Under the pieces are notes generated by a model, which did no database searches, was not told the origin of the DNA, and saw only the letters and a list, made by a program, of their open reading frames with translations. A DNA stretch of 64,000 nucleotides from Rathayibacter oskolensis (GTDB taxonomy: Bacteria; Actinomycetota; Actinomycetes; Actinomycetales; Microbacteriaceae). The translations under genes were made by a program, and so were the position numbers. The stretch lies in the NCBI RefSeq assembly GCF_900177245.1, contig NZ_FXBM01000001.1, positions 310,001 through 374,000 of the forward strand, read 5' to 3'. This document shows, piece after piece, positions 1-9,007 of this stretch; position 1 is the stretch's first letter, and every line of letters begins with the position of its first letter.

Positions 1-1
1 C

Positions 2-991
2 TCCGTCGTGCGCGACGCGATCGGCTCCGGTGTCGACGGGGCGCGACTCTCGCTGACGCTGCGGGTCCCGGCCGGGGACGGTGGAGTCGCCGTCGACGTC
101 GATCCGCGGCGGGGGAACGACGTCGCGCGCGCCGCACGCCTCCGGCTCCTCCCGTTCGCGGCCGCGGTGCTGCTGTCGGGCTACCGCGAGGGCGTCGAGC
201 TGACCGCGGAGGCGTCCTTCTCGGAGGCCGTGCCCGTCGTCCGCGAGGTCGCGCGGTCGATCGACCTGTTCCGCGGGACGACGACCGTCGCCGTCGACGA
301 GGCGTTCCCCGGCGCGGCGCTGCTCGCCCTGGTCGACCCGCTCGATGCCGACCCGCGCACCTCCTCCCTGTCCCTGAGTGCTTCGTCCGCGAGTGCCTCG
401 CAGAGCTCGGTGTCGTCGGTGTCGATCACCAGGGAGGACACGGCGGCCGTCGCCGGCACGCTCGCAGCGACGCCGGACGAGGAGGCCGACGCGGGCACCG
501 CCGCGCGGACGTCGTTCAGCGTGCAGTCGCCCGACTACTCGACGGTCGTCGCGGGGTGGCTCGGCCTGCCCCTCGGCTCGCCGGAGCCGCCCCTTCCCGA
601 TCCCGCCGCGCCCGCGACGGCCGAGCCCGACCCGGCGGCTCTCGCCGCCGCGGAGTCGAGAGTGAAGGACTTCCTCGACCGGTCGGTGGCCGAGACGGGG
701 GTCCCGGCCGAGGTCGCGACTCGGGTCGAGGAGTGCTCGGACGGCCGCGGGTCGCGGGCTGCGGGCGGGGTGGTCATCCCGGTCTTCACGGTCTACGACA
801 GTGCCCAGGAGTCGTTCGACGCCGTCGTCGACGGCTGGACGGCCGACGGGTTCGACAGGATCGACCGCGCGTCGGGCCGCGACTTCTGGGGTGCCGTGAC
901 GCCGTGGGGAGGCGGTGTCATCTCGGCGAGCATCCGGGGCACGATCGACGGCCTGAGCCTGACGGCGGAGTCGGAGTGCGTCGTCGGCTGA
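2..991 (+). CDS. Unrecognised protein, 3' part only (5' end outside the window)
   Basis: The reading frame is open to the left edge, and the first in-frame GTG (position 8) has no visible ribosome binding site, so the gene very probably starts upstream. The visible 330 codons match no family I know. The middle (about residues 120-145) is a Ser/Ala-rich low-complexity stretch. A Pro/Ala/Glu-rich linker (about residues 190-215) follows. The last 110 residues form a compact region containing DFLDRSVAETGVP, DFWGAVTPWGGG and two cysteines, resembling small extracytoplasmic domains of actinobacterial secreted proteins. Whether a signal peptide or lipobox exists cannot be seen. It ends 15 bp before the convergent HAD gene. 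Codon use is normal for the region. Confidence 0.7.
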   Translation, partial: SVVRDAIGSGVDGARLSLTLRVPAGDGGVAVDVDPRRGNDVARAARLRLLPFAAAVLLSGYREGVELTAEASFSEAVPVVREVARSIDLFRGTTTVAVDEAFPGAALLALVDPLDADPRTSSLSLSASSASASQSSVSSVSITREDTAAVAGTLAATPDEEADAGTAARTSFSVQSPDYSTVVAGWLGLPLGSPEPPLPDPAAPATAEPDPAALAAAESRVKDFLDRSVAETGVPAEVATRVEECSDGRGSRAAGGVVIPVFTVYDSAQESFDAVVDGWTADGFDRIDRASGRDFWGAVTPWGGGVISASIRGTIDGLSLTAESECVVG

Positions 992-1006
992 GCCGCGCGT
1001 GGGGCC

Positions 1007-1654
1007 TCAGCCCAGGACGAGCACGAGCTCGTCGCCGTCGAGCTCGACGCGGGCGTCGGAGTAGTGCTCGACCCGCGGCAGTCCGACGGTCGACTCGCTC
1101 TCGTGCGAGCCGACGACCACGACCCGCATGCCGGCAGCGAGACCGGCGAGGATGCCCGCCTCGGCGTCCTCGAAGACGACCGCGTCGGCCGGGTCGACGG
1201 CGAGCAGCGCGGCGGCGGCGAGGTAGCCGTCGGGCGCCGGCTTGCCCCGCGCGACGTCGTCGGCCGTGACCACGACATCGGGGGAGGGGACTCCCGCCGC
1301 GGCCAGGCGGCCCGCGGCGAGCGACGGGCTCGCCGAGGTGACCAGCGCGACGGAGGTGCGGGGCAGCGCCGCGAGGAACGCGACCGCCCCGGGAATCTCG
1401 AGCGTCCCCTCCATGTGCTCGAGCTCGTAGGCGTTCAGCTCGGCGACGATCGCGCCGACATCGGTGCCCTCGGGCGCGAAGCGGCGGACGCTGTCCTCGG
1501 CGCGCACCCCGTGCACGGAGCCGAGGATCATCGCGCGGTCGAGCGCGAAGCGGTCGGCGAAGTCGCGCCAGATCGTCTCGACGACGGCCGTCGAGTCGAC
1601 GAGCGTGCCGTCCATGTCGAAGAGGACGGCCCGGGCTCGGAGTGTGTGCGGCAT
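1007..1654 (-). CDS. HAD-superfamily sugar-phosphatase/phosphoglucomutase-like hydrolase
   Basis: This 215-residue protein is a complete HAD subfamily IA hydrolase, a cytosolic Mg-dependent phosphatase or phosphomutase. All four motifs are visible: motif I DMDGTLVDS (about residues 13-21, nucleophilic Asp and acid/base Asp), motif II with LVTSAS, motif III Lys in ARGKPAPDGY, and motif IV FEDAEAG. A helical cap lies between motifs I and II. The family includes sugar-phosphate phosphatases (YniC/YfbT-like) and beta-phosphoglucomutases; the substrate cannot be read from sequence. The ATG start begins MPHTLRARAVLFDMDG, the normal distance before motif I. The gene converges on the upstream fragment and diverges from the LysE-type exporter. 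Confidence 0.9.
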   Translation of the reverse strand: MPHTLRARAVLFDMDGTLVDSTAVVETIWRDFADRFALDRAMILGSVHGVRAEDSVRRFAPEGTDVGAIVAELNAYELEHMEGTLEIPGAVAFLAALPRTSVALVTSASPSLAAGRLAAAGVPSPDVVVTADDVARGKPAPDGYLAAAALLAVDPADAVVFEDAEAGILAGLAAGMRVVVVGSHESESTVGLPRVEHYSDARVELDGDELVLVLG

Positions 1655-1782
1655 GCGTCCATCCTGGTGCCTGTGAGAAATCCGGCGCCTGTCCGAAGCC
1701 TCGAGCCAGTCGGGACGGTGGCGGCATGTCGCCTACCGCTACGGTCGACGCAGGGCCGTCTCGCCCGTAGATCGGAGTTCTC

Positions 1783-2421
1783 ATGCCTCCCGCCGCCGGC
1801 CTCTGGGCCTTCGCCCTCGCGTCGTTCGCGCTGATCGTCATCCCCGGCCCGAGCGTGCTCTTCGTCGTCGGCCGGTCGCTCGCCCTCGGGCGGAAGGGCG
1901 GGTTCGTGAGCGTTCTCGGCAACGCCCTGGGGATGCTGCCGGCGATCGCGCTCGTCGCGCTCGGCGTGGGCTCGGTCGTCGCCGAGTCGGTCGCGGTCTT
2001 CACCGCCATCAAGCTCGTCGGCGCCGCCTACCTCGTCTACCTCGGGGTCCAGGCGATCCGTCACCGGCACGACGACGGCTCCGCCTCGGCCGCCCCGAAG
2101 GCGAGCCCCTCGCTCGTGCGGCTGCTCCGCGAGGGCTTCATCGTCGGGGTCACGAACCCGAAGACGATCGTCTTCTTCGTCGCCGTGCTTCCTCAGTTCG
2201 TCGCCTACGACCGCGGCGGCATCCCCCTCCAGATGGTCGCTCTCGGCCTCGTGTTCTTCACCATCGCACTCGCCAGCGACAGTGCCTGGGCGCTCACGGC
2301 CGGAACCGCCCGGACCTGGTTCGCCCGCAACCCCCGCCGCCTCTCGCGCATGAGTGCGGGAGGCGGAGTCATGATGATCGGACTCGGCGGAACCCTCGCC
2401 CTCACCGGGACCAGAGCGTGA
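1783..2421 (+). CDS. LysE/RhtB-family amino acid exporter
   Basis: This 212-residue membrane protein has about six hydrophobic segments and the LysE-family opening: a first helix ending in IPGPSVLFVVGRS, then a Gly-rich cytoplasmic loop (LGRKGGFVSVLGNALG). Conserved features further on include YLVYLGVQAIR (about residues 85-95) and GVTNPKTIVFFVAVLPQFV (about 125-145). Such proteins export basic or neutral amino acids such as lysine, homoserine or threonine across the cytoplasmic membrane using the proton gradient. The length is typical. The gene is monocistronic, with a 128-bp gap to the divergent HAD gene; no dedicated LysG-type regulator is adjacent. Specificity cannot be assigned. Confidence 0.9.
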   Translation: MPPAAGLWAFALASFALIVIPGPSVLFVVGRSLALGRKGGFVSVLGNALGMLPAIALVALGVGSVVAESVAVFTAIKLVGAAYLVYLGVQAIRHRHDDGSASAAPKASPSLVRLLREGFIVGVTNPKTIVFFVAVLPQFVAYDRGGIPLQMVALGLVFFTIALASDSAWALTAGTARTWFARNPRRLSRMSAGGGVMMIGLGGTLALTGTRA

Positions 2422-2535
2422 GCCGACGGCGGCAGGCGAAGGTGCGCGCGCCCGGCTGATCGGAGGCAGCACCCGCCCGGTCGCTCCCGATCCCTGGTCG
2501 GGGTCCTCCTGCGGCTCTGCGGCTGAGGACGATCG

Positions 2536-3489
2536 TCACGGAGCGTCGGCGAGGCGCATCGTGCCGCCCGCCTGGGCGGCGAACGCCCTTGCGGTTGCGG
2601 CGATCGTGCGCTGCATGACCCGCACCGCGGCGGTCGGAGCGAGGTCCGCCGGGCGGGCGAGGCTGATGGTGCGGGTCAGGCGTGGCCGGTCGAGGGTCGG
2701 CTCCTCGATGCGGATCGAACGCAGGCCAGGGCGGCCCTGCAGCACCATCGCCGGGACGACCGCGATGCCCAGGCCGCGCTCGGCGAAGCGCAGCACCGCG
2801 TCCATCTCGGCTCCCTCGAGCACGACGTCGGGTGCCAGGCCGGCCGCCGAGAACGCGGCGTCGGTCGTCCGGCGCAGGTCGTAGCTCGAGTTGAAGACGA
2901 TCTGCGGGAGGCGGGCCACAGCCGCCAGATCGATCGCGTCGGCGTCGGCCAGGGGCGGCTCGGCGGCCGAGGAGACCACGACGAGCTCCTCGACGAGCAG
3001 CGGTGTCACGGTGAAGGCGCCGACGGCCGCCGTCGTCGAGGTCGTCACGAGGGCGAGGTCGAGCTCGCCCCGCGCGAGCCGGTCGAACAGGCTCCGCGAG
3101 CCGTCCTCGGCGAGGTGCAGCTCGATGGCGGGATGCGCCGCGTGGAACGCGTGCAGCACCTCCGCGACGAGGCTGATGCAGAGAGTCGGAGTCGCGCCGA
3201 AGCGGACCCGGCCGCGCTCGAGCCCGGCGAGCTCGGCCAGCTCGCGGCGCACCGACTCGGCGTCGGCGAGCATGCGCCGCGCGAGCGGAAGGAGGAGCTC
3301 GCCGGCCGAGGTGAGGGTGTTGCCGGCGCGCGCCCGGTGGAACAGCTCCGAACCGAGATCCTGCTCCAGCGCAGCGATCTGGCGGCTCAGCGACGGCTGC
3401 GCCAGATGGAGCTCCTCGGCGGCGCGGGTGAAGCTGCCCAGGCGCGCGATCTCGACGAAGCCGGTCAGCTGCTCGAAGTTCATTCTCAT
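2536..3489 (-). CDS. LysR-family transcriptional regulator
   Basis: This 317-residue protein has an N-terminal winged HTH (about residues 4-62, with LGSFTRAAEELHLAQPSLSR and LEQDLGSELFHRARAGNTLT) followed by a periplasmic-binding-protein-like effector domain (about 92-300), the standard LysR plan. The gene is divergent from the flavoprotein gene at 3560, with only 70 bp between starts. LysR regulators normally control the divergent neighbour, so it probably governs that reductase in response to a small carboxylate or similar ligand; the ligand is unknown. An ATG at 3484 (second Met) could be the true start, with little effect on the product. Confidence 0.92.
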   Translation of the reverse strand: MRMNFEQLTGFVEIARLGSFTRAAEELHLAQPSLSRQIAALEQDLGSELFHRARAGNTLTSAGELLLPLARRMLADAESVRRELAELAGLERGRVRFGATPTLCISLVAEVLHAFHAAHPAIELHLAEDGSRSLFDRLARGELDLALVTTSTTAAVGAFTVTPLLVEELVVVSSAAEPPLADADAIDLAAVARLPQIVFNSSYDLRRTTDAAFSAAGLAPDVVLEGAEMDAVLRFAERGLGIAVVPAMVLQGRPGLRSIRIEEPTLDRPRLTRTISLARPADLAPTAAVRVMQRTIAATARAFAAQAGGTMRLADAP

Positions 3490-3559
3490 AGCCTAGGTGC
3501 ATGGTGAGCAGCCGGTATATGCATTGGAGTAATCCACCGTCGGTGCCTACCGTGGAGGA
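3490..3559. promoter_or_regulatory. Divergent LysR / flavoprotein promoter region
   Basis: The 70-bp gap between the LysR start and the flavoprotein start must hold both promoters. It contains the small dyad TGGA-GTAA-TCCA at 3525-3536 and an AT-richer TATATGCAT at about 3516-3524 in otherwise GC-rich DNA. These are candidate LysR-binding or -10 elements. Nothing here identifies a specific operator. Confidence 0.4.
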
Positions 3560-5308
3560 ATGAGCACCTCAACGACCACCACCACGGAGCGTCGGATCTC
3601 CACCTCCGTCCTCGTCATCGGCACCGGCGGCTCGGGCCTGCGCGCCGCGATCGAGCTGGCCGAGGCCGGCGTCGACGTGCTCGCTCTGGGCAAGCGCGCG
3701 AAGTCGGACGCGCACACCTCGCTCGCCGCCGGTGGCATCAACGCCGCCCTCGCGACGATGGACCCCGACGACAGCTGGCAGCAGCACGCCGCCGACACGA
3801 TCACCGAGTCCTACCTGCTCGCGAACCCGCACACCGTCGAGATCGTCACCTCGAACGCCGCACGCGGCATCCAGGATCTCGAGCGCTACGGCATGCCGTT
3901 CGCCCGCGAGGACGACGGCCGCATCTCGCAGCGCTTCTTCGGCGCGCACACCTACCGCCGCACCGCCTTCGCAGGCGACTACACCGGCCTCGAGATCCAG
4001 CGCACGCTCGTCAACCGGGCCGCCCAGCTCGAGATCCCGATCCTCGACACCGTCTACGTCACGCGCATCCTCGTGAACGAGGACGGCGCCGTCTTCGGCG
4101 CCTACGGCTTCGACCTCGTCGACGGCACCCGCTACCTCATCCACGCCGACGCGGTGATCCTCGCCGCCGGCGGCCACAATCGCATCTGGCGCCGCACCTC
4201 CTCGCGCCGCGACGAGAACACGGGCGACTCGTTCCGCCTGGCCGTCGAGGCCGGCGGGCGCCTGCGCGACCCCGAGCTGGTGCAGTTCCACCCGTCGGGC
4301 ATCATCGAGCCCGAGAACGCGGCCGGAACGCTCATCTCCGAGGCGGCGCGTGGAGAGGGCGGCATCCTCCGCAACGGGCTCGGCGAGCGCTTCATGGGCA
4401 AGTACGACCCCGAGCGACTCGAGCTCTCGACCCGAGACCGGGTCGCGCTCGCCTGCTACACCGAGATCAAGGAGGGCCGCGGCACGCCCAACGGCGGAGT
4501 CTGGCTCGACGTCTCGCACCTCCCGCGCGAGACGATCATGACCCGCCTCCCCCGCGTCTACCAGACGATGCTCGAGCTGCAGATGCTCGACATCACGAAG
4601 GACCCGATCGAGATCGCGCCGACGGCGCACTACTCGATGGGCGGGGTCTGGGTGCGCTCGGACGACCACAGCACCGACGTCCCGGGGCTCTACGCCATCG
4701 GCGAGGCCTCCAGCGGTCTGCACGGCGCGAACCGCCTCGGCGGCAACTCGCTGATCGAGCTGCTCGTCTTCGGCCGGATCGTCGGCCAGGCCGCCGCGGA
4801 GTACTCCTCCTCGCTCACCGCGCAGACCCGCTCGGCCGCGTCGGTGCAGATCGCCCGCGATGAGATCGCCGACCTGCTCGCCGCCGACGGCGAGGAGAAC
4901 GTCCGCGCCCTGCAGCGCGCGATCCGCAACACCATGACCGAGCACGCAGGAGTCGTCCGGGACGAGGCCGGCCTGCTCACCGGACTCGCCGAGCTCGACG
5001 CCATCGAGGCCCGCATCGCCGACATCGGGATCCACCCCGACATCGCCGGCTTCCAGGACCTCGCCCACGCCTTCGACCTCAGATCCGCCGCCATGGCCGC
5101 CCGCGCCACCCTCGAGGCGGCGCTCGAGCGCCGGGAGAGCCGCGGCTGCCACAACCGCAGCGACTACCCGGACATCGACCCGGCCCTCCAGGTGAACCTG
5201 GTCTGGTCGCCCGCCACCGGGATCACCCGCGAGGAGATCCCGGCGGTCCCGGAGGAGATCCAGGCCCTCATCCGTGAGGTCGCCACCGCGGGCAAGCTGC
5301 TCGAGTAG
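3560..5308 (+). CDS. Stand-alone fumarate reductase/succinate dehydrogenase-type flavoprotein
   Basis: This 582-residue FAD enzyme belongs to the SdhA/FrdA/NadB family. The dinucleotide-binding motif is at residues 18-30 (VLVIGTGGSGLRA). HTSLAAGG at about residues 52-59 keeps the His that carries covalent FAD in SdhA/FrdA; L-aspartate oxidases usually lack it, which favours a fumarate/succinate role over NadB. Also present are HPSGI, the catalytic region around TRDRVALACYTEI, HYSMGGV and GEASSGLHGANRLGGNSL, followed by the C-terminal helical domain. No iron-sulfur or membrane-anchor subunit gene is adjacent, so the electron partner is unknown. Control by the divergent LysR regulator is likely. 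A soluble fumarate reductase or another alpha-beta dicarboxylate oxidoreductase are alternatives. Confidence 0.85.
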   Translation: MSTSTTTTTERRISTSVLVIGTGGSGLRAAIELAEAGVDVLALGKRAKSDAHTSLAAGGINAALATMDPDDSWQQHAADTITESYLLANPHTVEIVTSNAARGIQDLERYGMPFAREDDGRISQRFFGAHTYRRTAFAGDYTGLEIQRTLVNRAAQLEIPILDTVYVTRILVNEDGAVFGAYGFDLVDGTRYLIHADAVILAAGGHNRIWRRTSSRRDENTGDSFRLAVEAGGRLRDPELVQFHPSGIIEPENAAGTLISEAARGEGGILRNGLGERFMGKYDPERLELSTRDRVALACYTEIKEGRGTPNGGVWLDVSHLPRETIMTRLPRVYQTMLELQMLDITKDPIEIAPTAHYSMGGVWVRSDDHSTDVPGLYAIGEASSGLHGANRLGGNSLIELLVFGRIVGQAAAEYSSSLTAQTRSAASVQIARDEIADLLAADGEENVRALQRAIRNTMTEHAGVVRDEAGLLTGLAELDAIEARIADIGIHPDIAGFQDLAHAFDLRSAAMAARATLEAALERRESRGCHNRSDYPDIDPALQVNLVWSPATGITREEIPAVPEEIQALIREVATAGKLLE

Positions 5309-5326
5309 TCGAGCGCACGATGTCGT

Positions 5327-5357
5327 GCCTCTCACGAGAACGGTCGTCGTGAGGGGC
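5327..5357. terminator. Bidirectional terminator hairpin
   Basis: An 11-bp stem (GCCTCTCACGA / TCGTGAGGGGC, one T-G wobble) with a 9-nt loop lies between the convergent flavoprotein and SDR genes. There is no long T-run, which is usual for high-GC actinobacteria. Confidence 0.65.
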
Positions 5358-5364
5358 CTCGCCG

Positions 5365-6171
5365 TCAGCGGCGGCGGGCCGGGTCGGTGATGCGGTGCAT
5401 CAGCGCGGCGGTCCTGCGCCGGGTCAGCACGCGGCCGAGGTTCGCGCCGATCCGGTTGGAGCGGCCGTCGATCACGCTCGGGCCGGGGTCGCGCCGGTCG
5501 AGGTGGGCGAGTGCCGTGGCGACGACCTCGTCGGGCGTCCGCATCCGGGCGCCCGCAGTGGCGTCGTCGGTTCCGACGACGGCGTTGAACTCCGTGCTCG
5601 TCGCGCCGGGCGAGAGAGCGAAGACGGTGACTCCCGATGCGCGGGTCTCGGCCCAGAGAGACTCGGTGAAGCTGAGCACGAACGCCTTCGCCGCTCCGTA
5701 GACGGCCATGCGCGGGGTGGGCGCGTAGGCGGCCAGGCTGGCGACGTTGATCACGAATCCCTCGCCCGCCGCGACCAGAGCGGGCAGGAAGGCGGAGCTG
5801 ATCTGGACGGGTGCGCCGATGTCGACGGCGATCTCCTGACGGAGACGCTCGGGATCCTCCTCGACGAAGTCGCCGAAGGTGCCGAAGCCCGCGTTGTTGA
5901 CGACCCCCGTGATCCGGAGCCCCTCCGCAGCGACCGCGGCGGAGAGCTCGGCCCCGACGGACGCCGATCCGAGATCCTGGGCGATCACGGTGACGGTCAC
6001 GGCGTGCGCCTCCCTGAGCTCGGCGGCGAGTGCGTCGAGGCGATCACGTCGTCGGGCGACCAGCACCAGATCGTCCCCGCGAGCGGCGAGTGCGCGCGCG
6101 AAGGACGCACCGATCCCCGAGGAGGCTCCGGTGATGAGGACGGTAGGTCTCGGGTTCTTCAAAGCGGGCAC
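5365..6171 (-). CDS. Short-chain dehydrogenase/reductase (SDR)
   Basis: This protein of about 268 residues is a classical SDR using NAD(P)H. The cofactor motif TGASSGIG is near the N terminus, NNAGFG is at mid-protein, a catalytic Ser lies in the NVASLAAYAPTP region, and YGAAKAFVLSF carries the catalytic Tyr-x3-Lys. The GTG at 6171 (PALKNPRPTVLITG follows) has a GGAG six bases upstream. The frame stays open to an ATG at 6216 or 6240, but those starts lack a good binding site. The substrate is unknown. The divergent TetR gene 105 bp away suggests ligand-inducible control, a common arrangement for detoxifying dehydrogenases. Confidence 0.88.
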   Translation of the reverse strand: MPALKNPRPTVLITGASSGIGASFARALAARGDDLVLVARRRDRLDALAAELREAHAVTVTVIAQDLGSASVGAELSAAVAAEGLRITGVVNNAGFGTFGDFVEEDPERLRQEIAVDIGAPVQISSAFLPALVAAGEGFVINVASLAAYAPTPRMAVYGAAKAFVLSFTESLWAETRASGVTVFALSPGATSTEFNAVVGTDDATAGARMRTPDEVVATALAHLDRRDPGPSVIDGRSNRIGANLGRVLTRRRTAALMHRITDPARRR

Positions 6172-6276
6172 GGGTTGCTCCGATCGACGGGGTGGCGAGC
6201 GCGGACTGCAACTCATCGGCACGGTATGCCTTGGTGGCACTCGGGGTCAATCGGGCATCCCCTGTAGAGTCGCCGG

Positions 6277-6870
6277 ATGAGCACCGAGGCAACGCTGTGG
6301 CAACGATCGCGTCGGTCGGCGTACGCCGAGATCACCGGGGTGGCGATGGAGCTGTTCCTGGACCAGGGCTTCGAGCAGACGACGGTGGACCAGATCGCCT
6401 CGAAGGCGGGCATCTCGCGCCGCTCGTTCTTCCGGTACTTCGGCACCAAGGAGGACATCGTCCTGGGCGACCTGGCGAGTCAGGGGGAGCTCGTGCGGGA
6501 AGCGCTCGAGAACGTGCCCTCGACCGTCGGGCCGTGGGAGGCGCTCCGGGAGGCGTTACACGCGGTCGACGCGCTCGAGGTCGAGCCGGAGGTCACGCTC
6601 AAGATCGCGACGATGATGTACGAGACGCCGTCGCTCCGATCGCGCAGCATCGAGAAGCACCTGCACTGGCAGTCACTGCTGGTGCCCGACATCCGACGCC
6701 GCCTCGGGATCCCCGCGGACGACGTGTCGGACCCGGCGCCCGTCGCGATCGTCGCCAGTGCGATCGCCTGCCTGGATGTGGCAGGAGAGCTCTGGATCGC
6801 CGGCGGCGGCAGGGGCGACCTGGCGGCACTCTACGACCGCGCAGCAGCAGCCGTGCGTCTGGGCTCGTAG
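6277..6870 (+). CDS. TetR-family transcriptional regulator
   Basis: This 197-residue protein has an N-terminal TetR HTH (about residues 14-60; FEQTTVDQIASKAGISRRSF then FRYFGTKEDIV) and a helical ligand-binding C-terminal domain of low conservation. The recognition helix is the usual SRRSFFRYF. It most probably represses the divergent SDR gene and itself. The inducer is not predictable. No clear palindromic operator was recognised in the 105-bp intergenic region. Confidence 0.92.
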   Translation: MSTEATLWQRSRRSAYAEITGVAMELFLDQGFEQTTVDQIASKAGISRRSFFRYFGTKEDIVLGDLASQGELVREALENVPSTVGPWEALREALHAVDALEVEPEVTLKIATMMYETPSLRSRSIEKHLHWQSLLVPDIRRRLGIPADDVSDPAPVAIVASAIACLDVAGELWIAGGGRGDLAALYDRAAAAVRLGS

Positions 6871-6901
6871 TCCTCGCCGAGACCCTGCCGACACTCGCCG
6901 C

Positions 6902-7567
6902 TCAGACGAGGCGGTTCTCGTAGGCGTGCACCACGATCTGGATCCGGCTCCGCAACTCCAGCTTGGCGAGGATGCTGCGCACGTGCGTCTTCACCGTCGC
7001 CTCGCTGATGAACGCCCCCTGCGAGATCTCCGCGTTCCCGAGGCCCTTCGCGACGAGCGCGTAGATCTCTCGCTCGCGCGGTGACAGCACCGCGAGCACC
7101 TCGTCCGGGCGGCGCGCCCCCTCGGGCCGGGCGAAGCGGCGCACGATCGGATCGACGGAGACCGGCGGGGCGTCGCCGGCGTGCACCGAGCGGACCGTGG
7201 CCAGCAGCTGCTCGGGAGTCGCGTCCTTCGTGAGGAAGGCGCTCGCGCCCTCCTGCATCGACCGGAACACGGCCTCCTCCTGACGGAACGTGGTCAGGAC
7301 GACCACCTGCGGCGCACCGACGCGGTCCGAGCCCTCGCCGCCGGTGATCCGGCGGGTCGCAGCGAGTCCGTCGAGCACCGGCATGCGGATGTCCATCAGG
7401 ACGACGTCGGGGCTGCGGGCGGCGACGAGGTCGACTCCGGCGGCACCGTCGGAGGCGGTGCCGACCACGAGGAGGTCGGGCTGCGATTCGAGCAGCATCC
7501 GGATGCCGTGGACGAAGAGCTCCTGGTCGTCGATCACGACGACCCTGATGGGCGCCGTCGCGCTCAC
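6902..7567 (-). CDS. NarL/FixJ-family response regulator
   Basis: This 221-residue response regulator has a receiver domain (about residues 7-125) with acidic DD near the start, phospho-acceptor Asp in DVVLMDIRMP, LTTF, and the Lys in FLTKDA. A LuxR-type HTH follows at about 155-215 (LSPREREIYALVAKGLGNAEI, TVKTHVRSIL). The GTG start at 7567 overlaps the kinase stop codon (GTGA), so the two are translated from one message and form a cognate pair. The frame is open further upstream, but that part lies inside the kinase gene. Targets are unknown. Confidence 0.93.
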   Translation of the reverse strand: MSATAPIRVVVIDDQELFVHGIRMLLESQPDLLVVGTASDGAAGVDLVAARSPDVVLMDIRMPVLDGLAATRRITGGEGSDRVGAPQVVVLTTFRQEEAVFRSMQEGASAFLTKDATPEQLLATVRSVHAGDAPPVSVDPIVRRFARPEGARRPDEVLAVLSPREREIYALVAKGLGNAEISQGAFISEATVKTHVRSILAKLELRSRIQIVVHAYENRLV

Positions 7568-8820
7568 GCCGCCTCCTCCGCGCTCTGCCGCGGCTCGGTC
7601 GCCGCGGCGGCGGCAGCGGTCGGGAGGAACGCGGTCACCACGAAGGAGCCGTCCGGGTCGAGCCCCGCCGTCAGCCACCCGCCGGCCAGCCGGGCACGGT
7701 GCTCCATACCGGCGAGACCGAAGCCGCGTCGCTCGGGCACGGCGGCGGCCCCCTCCCCGGCTCGGCTCACGACGGTGAGGAGGAGCCCCGGCCCGTCCCA
7801 CGTGAGCGAGACGGCGGCCCTCGGATCCGCTCCGCCGTGCTTGAGCACGTTCGTCAGGCTCTCCTGCACGATGCGGTAGACGCAGAGCTCCTGCGCGGGG
7901 GAGAGCCCCGCGGGGGCGCCGAGCTCGCGGAGGACGACCGCTGCTCCCGTCCCCTCGATGCGGTCGATCAGCTCGGGCAGATCGACGAGCCCCGGCTGCG
8001 GCCGGTCGGTGTCGTCGGTCAGGCCCTCGATCAGCCCGCGCAGATCGGAGAGGGCGGCCCGGCCGGTCTCGGCGATGCGCTGGAGGGCCGCCTCCGTCGA
8101 CTCCGGCCGCGTCGCCCGGAGGAACCGCGACCCGTCGGCGAGCGCGATCACGACCGCGAGCGAGTGCGCCAGGACGTCGTGCACCTCCTGCGCGATGTGC
8201 GAGCGCTCGCGCATCCCCTGCAGCTCGTAGCCGGCGATGAGCAGTTCGCGCTCGGTCCGGTCCAGCTGCTCGACCGCCGCGCCGCGACGTGCGGCGAGGT
8301 GCAGCGCGAGTCCCGCCGTCCAGCAGCAGGCCCAGAGCAGGGCGTGCACGCCGCCGAGCGTGAGGGCCCACTGCAGGGCGAGCTGCGGGAAGTCGTTGTT
8401 CTCGCCGATGCCGATCCAGCTCAGCCACCCGCCGGAGAAGACCAGCGAGAACCCGACGGCGCTCGCCCAGACGAGGCCGGCGACGAGCCCGGCCCAGCGC
8501 ACCCGGTCGGACCCGAACCGCGCCGAGGCGAAGGCGAGCACGAGTGCTCCCTCGAGGATCGGCCACGTGGTCGATCCCGGTCGGAGGAGGACGACGATCA
8601 GCTGAACGACGGGAACGGCCAGCACCAGGGCGAGGCCGGCGGCGGGTCTCGCCCGCGAGAGCGCGATTGCGAGGCCGTAGGGGATCAGGGCCCCGAAGAG
8701 GTCGATCGCGTCGCGGCTCGTACCCAGGCGTCCGGCCTCGGCCGTGACCCAGAAGGCGATGAAGGCGGCGCCGAGGGCGGGCGCGAGCAGCGGGGGGAGG
8801 AGGCGCCTCGGAGTGGACAT
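7564..8820 (-). CDS. Sensor histidine kinase, HisKA_3 (NarX/DesK) type
   Basis: This 418-residue membrane kinase has about six hydrophobic segments in residues 1-175. A dimerisation/phosphoacceptor segment with ERSHIAQEVHDVLAHSLAVV (His near residue 214) follows, then a HATPase_c domain with an N box (QESLTNVLKHG) and a GFGLAGMEHRARLAGG G box. There is no obvious extracellular sensor domain, so the signal is probably sensed within or near the membrane, as in LiaS/DesK-type kinases. The C terminus is Ala-rich. It pairs with the overlapping NarL-type regulator. No ABC transporter or other typical target is adjacent. Confidence 0.92.
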   Translation of the reverse strand: MSTPRRLLPPLLAPALGAAFIAFWVTAEAGRLGTSRDAIDLFGALIPYGLAIALSRARPAAGLALVLAVPVVQLIVVLLRPGSTTWPILEGALVLAFASARFGSDRVRWAGLVAGLVWASAVGFSLVFSGGWLSWIGIGENNDFPQLALQWALTLGGVHALLWACCWTAGLALHLAARRGAAVEQLDRTERELLIAGYELQGMRERSHIAQEVHDVLAHSLAVVIALADGSRFLRATRPESTEAALQRIAETGRAALSDLRGLIEGLTDDTDRPQPGLVDLPELIDRIEGTGAAVVLRELGAPAGLSPAQELCVYRIVQESLTNVLKHGGADPRAAVSLTWDGPGLLLTVVSRAGEGAAAVPERRGFGLAGMEHRARLAGGWLTAGLDPDGSFVVTAFLPTAAAAAATEPRQSAEEAA

Positions 8821-9007
8821 GCGCTCACCGTAGGCGAGGAGGTCGCCGCCGCGACCGTCGCGATCCGCACTTTCAGCCCTGATGATGAGGGCTCCGTCGT
8901 CGCGCGGATGCGGCGTCCTGATCGCCGATCCTCAGCCGGGAGGAGAGGTCCCGGCGCTACGCTTCACCCTGATCACGGGCAGACGCCCTGAGGGGAGCGA
9001 GGACGCG

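Noticed and set aside
3560-5308. Flavoprotein considered as L-aspartate oxidase (NadB)
   Set aside because: The HT..AAGG histidine and absence of nadA/nadC neighbours favour the SdhA/FrdA side, though phylogeny would be needed to exclude it.
7568-8566. N-terminal extension of the response regulator frame over the kinase gene
   Set aside because: Receiver domain begins just after the GTG at 7567; the upstream part is low-complexity shadow sequence.
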